A DNA stretch of 10,606 nt, taken from NCBI GenBank assembly GCA_016870235.1, contig VGCB01000039.1, positions 1 through 10,606 on the forward strand, given 5' to 3'. Made by a program: the position numbers and the translations under genes. The notes under the pieces were generated by a model. That model worked only from the letters and a program-made list of their open reading frames with translations, had not been told where the DNA came from and searched no databases. Positions within the stretch are counted from its first letter, which is position 1. Each line of letters starts with the position of its first letter. Shown here piece after piece: positions 6,089 to 10,606 of the stretch. Source of the stretch: Actinomycetota bacterium. GTDB taxonomy: Bacteria; Actinomycetota; Thermoleophilia; Gaiellales; Gaiellaceae.

Positions 6089-7006
6089 ATGGCTTCTGCG
6101 GATGAGTTGAGAGGCGTCATCCCCGCGATCCCGACGCCATTCACCGCGGACGGCCGCGACCTCGACGGCGATGCGCTGCGGCGCATCGTCCGGCATTGCC
6201 TCGACGGCAGCGTGCACGGACTGATGACGACCGGCGGCACAGGTGAGTTCCCCCACCTTTCGCGCGAGGAGCGCCGGCGCGTGGCCGAGATCGTCTCGTC
6301 GGAGACGGCAGGCGCCGTTCCTGTCTACGCGGGTACTGCCGCGTGCTCGACCTGGGAGGCGATCGCGCTGATCGAGGACGCCGCCGCGGCTGGCGCGGAC
6401 GCGGCGATCCTGACGCCGCCCTTCTACTTCCCGATCCCCCGCGAGTGCTTGCACCGGCACTTCGCCGACGTGGCCGCCGCGAGTCCCGTGCCGATCGTCG
6501 TGTACAACAACCCGCTCTACACGGGGATGGACCTCGACCCGCCCCTGATCGCAGAGCTGATGCGGCTCGACAACGTGATCGGCCTCAAGCAGTCGAACGC
6601 CGATCTCGGAGCGCTCGTCGAGGCCATTCGCCTGGCGGACGGGACGGGACGGTCGCTCTGCACGGGCATCGACAGCCAATTCTACGCCGCGCTCTGCGTC
6701 GGTGCTCGGGGGATCTGGTCGACGGCGGCCTCGATCGTGCCCGCTCAGATGGTGCGGCTGTACGAGCTCATGGTCGCCGGCGACCACGAGGCGGCGCGGG
6801 CGCAGCACGAGCTGCTGCAGCCCCTGAACCGGTTCCTCGAGTACGACCCCGGCTACGTCTCGCCGACGAAGGAAGCACTGACGATGATGGGCATCTCGGC
6901 AGGACCCGTTCGGCGGCCCTTGCCGGACTTCCCGGAGCCGGAGCGGCCGGCGCTCCGCGAGGCGCTCGCCGCTCTCGGCGCGCTCGACCTGGCGGTCACG
7001 CGATGA
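6089..7006 (+). CDS. Dihydrodipicolinate synthase / N-acetylneuraminate lyase family protein
   Basis: This 305-residue class I (Schiff-base) lyase or dehydratase of the DapA/NAL superfamily acts on a 2-keto acid. Family members include DHDPS, 2-keto-3-deoxygluconate aldolase and L-2-keto-3-deoxyarabonate dehydratase. The catalytic lysine is K167 in GLKQSN, the catalytic tyrosine is Y139 in VYNNP, and the carboxylate-binding loop reads TGGTGEF (48-54), where the usual GTTGE has its first Thr replaced by Gly. The N-terminal GVIPAIPTPFTADGRDLD is typical. Length is normal for the family. The start at 6089 is fixed by AGGAGG seven bases upstream. The stop overlaps the next gene's ATG (ATGA, 7003-7006), so it is translationally coupled to the FAH-family protein. 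That pairing, next to a sugar importer, points to sugar-acid catabolism and not lysine synthesis. This is an inference; the substrate is open. Confidence 0.92.
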   Translation: MASADELRGVIPAIPTPFTADGRDLDGDALRRIVRHCLDGSVHGLMTTGGTGEFPHLSREERRRVAEIVSSETAGAVPVYAGTAACSTWEAIALIEDAAAAGADAAILTPPFYFPIPRECLHRHFADVAAASPVPIVVYNNPLYTGMDLDPPLIAELMRLDNVIGLKQSNADLGALVEAIRLADGTGRSLCTGIDSQFYAALCVGARGIWSTAASIVPAQMVRLYELMVAGDHEAARAQHELLQPLNRFLEYDPGYVSPTKEALTMMGISAGPVRRPLPDFPEPERPALREALAALGALDLAVTR

Positions 7007-7224
7007 GGCTCGTCACGTTCGTCGCGGGCGGTCGGCGCGCGGTCGGCGCCGTCGACGGCGCACGGGTCGTCGACCTGCAACTCGCCTACGCGCTCCACCT
7101 CGCGGACACGACGGGTGACCCGTACGCGCTCGAGGCCGCCTCCGTGCGGATCCCCCAGAGCATGACCGCTTTCATCGGCGGGCTCGAGCCCTCCTGGCGG
7201 TCGGCGGAGACCGCGCTCGCGTAG
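7003..7224 (+). CDS. FAH-family protein, N-terminal domain fragment (ended by amber codon)
   Basis: This 73-residue open frame begins MRLVTFVAGG and contains AVGAVDGARVVDLQLAY, the small N-terminal beta domain of fumarylacetoacetate-hydrolase-family proteins (usually 'MKLvtf...g...Gv--dg-vvDL-'). The ATG overlaps the stop of the lyase gene. It stops at TAG 7222-7224, but the same frame continues, with good codon use, straight into the catalytic domain at 7225-8010. The intact protein would have 335 residues, normal for the family. The break is either a nonsense mutation or a base error (CAG or GAG to TAG). Confidence 0.75.
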   Translation: MRLVTFVAGGRRAVGAVDGARVVDLQLAYALHLADTTGDPYALEAASVRIPQSMTAFIGGLEPSWRSAETALA

Positions 7225-7269
7225 GCGCTCGAGCACGCGGACGCCGAGGGCCCCACGGGAGGGCCGGTC

Positions 7270-8010
7270 GTGTACGCGCTCGACGAGGTGCGGCTCGCCG
7301 CCCCGCTGATCCCGCCCGTGATCCTCAACTCGGGTCAGAACTACTGGGACCATCGCGACGAGAAGCCGGAGGTCGACCAGGAAGAGCCGGAGTTCTTCCT
7401 GAAGACGCCGCTCGGCGTGATCGGTCCGGACGAGCCGGTGATCCTCGACCCGGTCGTGACGGGGAAGCTCGACTACGAGGTCGAGCTCGCGGTCGTGATC
7501 GGCAAGCCCGGTCGCCACATCCCGAAGGAGCGGGCGCTCGAGCACGTCTTCGGCTACACGGTCGCGAACGACATCACCGCACGGGACCGACAGGCGGTCC
7601 CGCACCCAGAGGGCGGCTTCGAGTACCGGCTCGGGCCGGGCAAGAACTTCGACACCTGTGCCCCGCTCGGCCCGTGGATCGTCACCCGCGACGAGGTCGC
7701 CGATCCCCAGAGCCTGGGACTCCGCACGCTCGTCAACGGCGAGATGCGGCAGAACAACTCGACCGAGAAGATGATCTGGACCGTCGCCGAGATCATCGCG
7801 TTCTTCTCGCACTTCTACACGCTGCAGCCCGGACTCGTGATCGAGACGGGGACGCCCGGGGGCACGGCCTGGGCGACCGATCCCGAGATCGGAGGCAAGC
7901 CCTACGACCGCGGTGACGTCTTCCGCGGCGGCTATCTCCAGCCCGGCGACGTCGTCACCGTCGAGATCGACGGGATCGGCCGGCTCTCGAACCCGATCGT
8001 CGGGGGCTGA
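7270..8010 (+). CDS. Fumarylacetoacetate hydrolase (FAH) family protein, catalytic domain
   Basis: This is the catalytic domain of an FAH-family enzyme, a metal-dependent hydrolase, decarboxylase or dehydratase of 2-keto or diketo acids. Metal ligands are E159 and E161 in LDYEVELAVVIGK and D190 in GYTVANDITARDRQ (numbered from the ATG at 7003). Further family blocks are KNFDTCAPLGPWIVT, TLVNGEMRQNNST, TVAEIIAFFSHFYTLQPG, ETGTPGG and the closing PGDVVTVEIDGIGRLSNPIVG. In sugar pathways this family supplies 2,4-diketo-3-deoxy acid hydrolases and 2-keto-3-deoxypentonate dehydratases, which fits the DapA-family neighbour. In-frame coding sequence runs back to 7003 across an amber codon. A GTG at 7270 preceded by GGGAGGG could restart translation and give a 246-residue protein holding the whole catalytic domain, so some function may survive. 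Confidence 0.88.
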   Translation: MYALDEVRLAAPLIPPVILNSGQNYWDHRDEKPEVDQEEPEFFLKTPLGVIGPDEPVILDPVVTGKLDYEVELAVVIGKPGRHIPKERALEHVFGYTVANDITARDRQAVPHPEGGFEYRLGPGKNFDTCAPLGPWIVTRDEVADPQSLGLRTLVNGEMRQNNSTEKMIWTVAEIIAFFSHFYTLQPGLVIETGTPGGTAWATDPEIGGKPYDRGDVFRGGYLQPGDVVTVEIDGIGRLSNPIVGG

Positions 8011-8048
8011 CGGAACACGGTCTCAAGAGAGCGAACGAAGGAGGGACG

Positions 8049-9440
8049 ATGAGCCTGCTCATACCCGACGCGTCCACGCTGTTCCTCAACGCGCGCCTGA
8101 TCGACGGCCACGGGGGGAAGCCCGTCGCGAACGGCGCCGTGCTCGTCGAGAAGGGCGAGATCACGAAGATCGGTCGCACGCAGGACTTCCCGGAGGGGTT
8201 GAACGGGAACCTGCGCGTCCTCGATCTCGAGGGGCGCACGCTGATGCCGGGGCTGATCGAGGGCCACTTCCACATCTCGTTCTGGGGTGTTCGCGAGCTC
8301 CCCGACCTCGACCTCAAGCTTCCGGCCGAGCGGACGACCGTGTACGCCGTCAAGAACGCCGAGCTCGCGCTGCGTTGCGGCTACACTGGCGTCGCCAGCG
8401 CCGGCGCGCTCCACCGGATCGACGTCACGATCCGCGACATGGTCAACGAGGGTGTCATCCCGGGCCCGCGCATGGCCGCCTCCGGCTGGGACATCTGCGC
8501 AACCTCCGGCATGCTCGACTGGAATCCGCCCTTCTGGAAGCTGGGCATGGACGGGCTCGCGATCTTCGCCGACGGCGTCGACGAGGTGCGCCGCGCCGTG
8601 CGCCAGAACATCAGGGAAGGCGCGGACGTGATCAAGGTGTACGTGACGGGCGAGGGCCTGCTGCGACCGAGCTCGCCGCCCGAGGAGACGATGTACTCGA
8701 TCGAGGAGCTCCAGGTCGCAGTCGACGAGGCGCACAAGCGCAACCGCCAGATCGCTGCCCACGTTCGCGGTAACGACGGAGTCAAGCTGTGCGTCGAGGC
8801 TGGCTTCGACGTGCTCGAGCACGCGACCTACGCGGACGACGCGGCCGTCGAGATGATCGCCGAGAAGCGGGACGAGATGTTCGTCGTGCCCGGACTCGGC
8901 TACCACTGGGGCATCCTCGAGAAGGGAGTCGACTGCGGGATTCCGCCGGAGGTGATGGCGGCGACCGAGTACCAGGAGGAGTGGGAGCTCGGCTGCATCG
9001 CCATGGACAAGCTGCGCAAGGCCGGCGTTCGCGTCGTCCCAGGCGGCGACTACGGGTTCGTTTGGTGCCCCCACGGCGAGTACGCGAAGGACATCGAGCT
9101 GTTCGTGACCGACATGGGGTTCTCGCCGATGGAGGCCATCGTGGCCGCGACGAAGCACGGCTCCGAGCTGCTCCGGCTCGACCATCTCTGTGGGACGATC
9201 GAGGTCGGCAAGCGCGCCGACATCCTCGTCGTCAACGGCGACCCGCTCGAGGACATCGCCATCCTCCGGGACCGCGCGAAGCTCGATCTGGTGATGAAGG
9301 ACGGCAAGGTCTACGTGAACAACCTCGGGCTGCCGCAGGAGCTCCCCGCGATCGCCGACTTCACGATGGACATCGAGCACATCCAGAATGCGAAGGCGGC
9401 GCCCTCGACGATGCCGACGGCAGCCGAGGTCCAGCATTAG
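8049..9440 (+). CDS. Metal-dependent amidohydrolase (COG1228 / imidazolonepropionase-like)
   Basis: This 463-residue enzyme belongs to the cyclic amidohydrolase superfamily, which hydrolyses amide, lactam or ester-type bonds using one or two metals held in a TIM barrel. The N-terminal beta domain (LFLNARLIDGHGGKP, LVEKGEITKIG) leads into the H73-F-H75 metal pair. K196 in VIKVYVTG is the possible bridging lysine. Metal histidines are H238 (AAHVRG) and H258 (VLEHATY), and the catalytic aspartate is D334 (VVPGGDYGF). The C-terminal GTIEVGKRADILVVNGDPLEDI is the usual closing block. It resembles the Xaa-Pro dipeptidase-like (prolidase) subgroup, but I would not name a substrate. The start at 8049 follows GAAGGAGG. 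It lies 38 bases after the FAH gene and 12 before the next, within the operon. There is no signal peptide, so it acts in the cytoplasm. All ligands are present and the frame is intact. Confidence 0.9.
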   Translation: MSLLIPDASTLFLNARLIDGHGGKPVANGAVLVEKGEITKIGRTQDFPEGLNGNLRVLDLEGRTLMPGLIEGHFHISFWGVRELPDLDLKLPAERTTVYAVKNAELALRCGYTGVASAGALHRIDVTIRDMVNEGVIPGPRMAASGWDICATSGMLDWNPPFWKLGMDGLAIFADGVDEVRRAVRQNIREGADVIKVYVTGEGLLRPSSPPEETMYSIEELQVAVDEAHKRNRQIAAHVRGNDGVKLCVEAGFDVLEHATYADDAAVEMIAEKRDEMFVVPGLGYHWGILEKGVDCGIPPEVMAATEYQEEWELGCIAMDKLRKAGVRVVPGGDYGFVWCPHGEYAKDIELFVTDMGFSPMEAIVAATKHGSELLRLDHLCGTIEVGKRADILVVNGDPLEDIAILRDRAKLDLVMKDGKVYVNNLGLPQELPAIADFTMDIEHIQNAKAAPSTMPTAAEVQH

Positions 9441-9452
9441 CGGAGGAGGCAG

Positions 9453-10238
9453 ATGCCGAAGATCGACGCCAACGGGGTCCGTCTCGAGTACCGCGTCGAC
9501 GGAGCGGGCCCCTCCGTCGTGCTCCTGCACGGGCTCGGCGGCTCGATCGCGATCTGGGAGCGGGTGATCGAGCCGCTGGCGCAGGAGTTCCGCGTCGTCG
9601 CCTGTGACCTGCGCGGTTCGGGCGGGTCGTCCCGCCCGCCCGGGCCGTGGACGCTCGACGACTTCGTCGCGGATCTCGATGCCGTCGTCGAGCAGCTCGC
9701 GCTCGCCCCGGCCGCTGTCGTCGGTCATTCGATGTCGGGTGCGATTGCGCTCGCGTACGCGAGCCGGTCACCCGACCGGGTCCGGGCGGTGGTCGGCGTC
9801 GGCGCCGTCACGGAACTGGCCGACGCGGGTGCGGCGATGCGGGCGCGCGCCGCAGCGGTCCGTGCAGACGGCATGGCAGAGGTGGCCCTCGCGGTGGCGA
9901 CGGCCGGCACCGCGCCGTCGTGGCGCGAGCGCGAGCTCGAGGGCTGGGAGGCCTTCCGGTCGCTGCTCGCTGCGAACGACCCCGAGGCGTACGCGCTCCA
10001 GGCCGAGGTCGTCGCCACGCTCGACCTCGCCGGCGAGCTCGGGTCGGTCGGCTGCCCGGTGCTGCTCGTCGGCGGCACGCTCGACGCGCCCTCGCCGCCT
10101 GCGCTGAACGAGGCGAACGTGGACAGGATCGCGGATGCGCGCTACGTCGAGATCGCGGATTGCGCGCATCTGCCTTCGCTCGAGCAGCCCAACGCGCTGC
10201 TCGAGGCGATGGCCCCGTTCCTCCGCGAGACGGCCTGA
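9453..10238 (+). CDS. Alpha/beta hydrolase (enol-lactonase-like)
   Basis: This 261-residue alpha/beta hydrolase is similar in layout to 3-oxoadipate enol-lactonases and related esterases. The oxyanion-hole motif is LLHGLGGS. The nucleophile elbow is GHSMSG with Ser93; the residue after S-M is Ser where most relatives have Gly. The likely acid is D211 (GGTLDAPSPP) and the catalytic histidine is H239 (DCAHLPSLEQP). The strand ACDLRGSGGS is also typical. The start ATG at 9453 follows GGAGGAGG, 12 bases after the amidohydrolase stop, so it is the last gene of the four-gene operon. It probably hydrolyses an ester or lactone in the same pathway. An exact reaction cannot be given, because this superfamily is very broad. 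Confidence 0.9.
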   Translation: MPKIDANGVRLEYRVDGAGPSVVLLHGLGGSIAIWERVIEPLAQEFRVVACDLRGSGGSSRPPGPWTLDDFVADLDAVVEQLALAPAAVVGHSMSGAIALAYASRSPDRVRAVVGVGAVTELADAGAAMRARAAAVRADGMAEVALAVATAGTAPSWRERELEGWEAFRSLLAANDPEAYALQAEVVATLDLAGELGSVGCPVLLVGGTLDAPSPPALNEANVDRIADARYVEIADCAHLPSLEQPNALLEAMAPFLRETA

Positions 10239-10330
10239 GCGAGGGGCCTGGGGCCTAGAGCGAGAAGTCGAACATCACGGTCTCCGGCACCGCAAGGACT
10301 GCGGCCGTTCGCTGACCTAGAATCCCTGTG

Positions 10331-10408
10331 GCGGGAACTGCGCACCCAGCGGTGGTGATAGGCGAGGAAGTCCAGCCCCTCGCCGCCTTCGCGCAGATGC
10401 ACGATCCG
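10331..10408 (-). mobile_element. Fragment of a group II intron-type reverse transcriptase/maturase
   Basis: The minus strand encodes RIVHLREGG followed by EGLDFLAYHHRWVRS. This matches my recollection of the block just after the catalytic part of group II intron RT/maturase proteins, usually 'KT-iv-l-eG-dGFDFLGFhhR---S'. Only about 26 codons are left. The sequence on both sides is unrelated, and there is no intron RNA domain or catalytic YADD motif in the window. It is a remnant. The identification rests on one motif recognised from memory. Confidence 0.5.
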
Positions 10409-10410
10409 CG

Positions 10411-10464
10411 AACGTCGTCGCGCTCGGGATCACGACCGAAGGAGTCAAGATCCCGCTCGGGCTC
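10411..10464 (+). mobile_element. Fragment of an IS256-type transposase
   Basis: The plus strand encodes NVVALGITTEGVKIPLGL, the strand after the first catalytic Asp in IS256-family (mutator) transposases, in the subgroup that reads '--vvALGi---GvK-pLgl-eGsTEN'. It begins two bases after the reverse-transcriptase fragment ends and stops matching at position 10464. No catalytic residues or terminal repeats are present. It is a remnant only, recognised from memory. Confidence 0.5.
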
Positions 10465-10606
10465 AACTTTCCAGATCCTTTCCACAAGAGCCATCCTTGT
10501 CGCCGATTTGGGGGTCTTCTGCCGTTCGTGTGGGTAGCTGGACGCTGATCCGTCCGCAGCAGAGGTGGATGAGCGCGATCAGCGGCTCGGCGCTGTGGAA
10601 GCCGAA
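10463..10606 (-). mobile_element. C-terminal end of a possible ISL3-like transposase, running off the window
   Basis: From the right edge the minus strand is open for 47 codons to a TGA at 10463-10465. It begins FGFHSAEPLIALIHL and continues CCGRISVQLP. The '(A)(F/Y)GFHSaeaLIALaML--G' pattern is found near the C-terminus of ISL3-type transposases. The last 20 or so residues before the stop match nothing I know, so the end may be an abnormal junction with the IS256 fragment. The rest of the gene would lie to the right of the window. Confidence is low. Confidence 0.35.

Larger units (their letters stand above)
10239..10606. other. Gene-poor end segment with mobile-element remnants
   Basis: These 368 bases hold no complete gene. 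The base composition from about 10465 onward is visibly less GC-rich than in the genes before. Short stretches look like pieces of three unrelated mobile elements on both strands, listed separately. Near 10255-10314 the minus strand could also encode the last codons of a lost gene, ending AVLAVPETVMFDFSL before a stop; this is a weak guess. I see no terminator with a T-tract after the operon. Confidence 0.5.

Noticed and set aside
654..7224. TAG recoding (pyrrolysine or amber suppression) as explanation for both in-frame TAG codons
   Set aside because: Several intact genes here end at TAG, I see no special downstream structure, and a frameshift lesion of the ordinary kind occurs in the same locus. 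Mutation or base error is simpler.
7932..9728. 598-codon open frame on the minus strand across the amidohydrolase
   Set aside because: It is a shadow of third-position GC bias. Its composition is low-complexity and charged, there is no family motif, and it spans three well-supported plus-strand genes.
10243..10256. Tandem GGGGCCT repeat after the alpha/beta hydrolase
   Set aside because: Two 7-base units in GC-rich DNA are expected by chance and show no further structure.

Overview
This is about 10.6 kb of very GC-rich DNA with strongly GC-biased third codon positions, close gene packing, ATGA overlaps and what look like leaderless TAnnnT promoters. It is most likely from an actinobacterium in the broad sense. 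I lean towards a Thermoleophilia-like lineage, but that is an inference from style and not from a marker gene.

Layout. (1) Positions 1-4388, plus strand: a sugar-type ABC importer, made of the 3' end of a periplasmic sugar-binding protein, a double-NBD ATPase of the RbsA/MglA/XylG type and an RbsC-type permease, followed by a zinc-dependent medium-chain alcohol dehydrogenase. (2) Positions 4389-4482: a convergent intergenic gap with two perfect hairpins that are oppositely oriented versions of the same palindrome. (3) Positions 4483-5382, minus strand: a COG3618-type TIM-barrel amidohydrolase (the fuconolactonase/rhamnonolactonase superfamily), divergent from a SnoaL/NTF2-like protein at 5437-5955. 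Between these two starts lies a 54-bp region with mirror-image GTAGGCTCGC boxes placed as the -10 elements of two leaderless transcripts. (4) Positions 6089-10238, plus strand: a four-gene operon of a DapA/NAL-family lyase, an FAH-family hydrolase/dehydratase, a COG1228-type amidohydrolase and an alpha/beta hydrolase. It is preceded by a promoter whose -10 hexamer sits inside an 8-bp inverted repeat. (5) Positions 10239-10606: a gene-poor end that appears to hold short remnants of three different mobile elements.

The enzymes fit one theme: import of a sugar or sugar-like compound, oxidation (ADH), lactone opening (COG3618), then processing of a 2-keto-3-deoxy acid or a related diketo acid (DapA-family and FAH-family enzymes). 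The two further hydrolases could remove ester, lactone or amide groups. The substrate cannot be read from the sequence, and no sugar-acid dehydratase or regulator is in the window.

The most unusual structural point is that three genes carry lesions with clearly coding sequence continuing beyond them: an amber codon in the binding protein (654-656), a 1-nt deletion in the permease (about 2531) and an amber codon in the FAH protein (7222-7224). Either the locus is decaying, or the assembly carries point errors, or (least likely) there is recoding. I found no clearly new defence or mobile system here.
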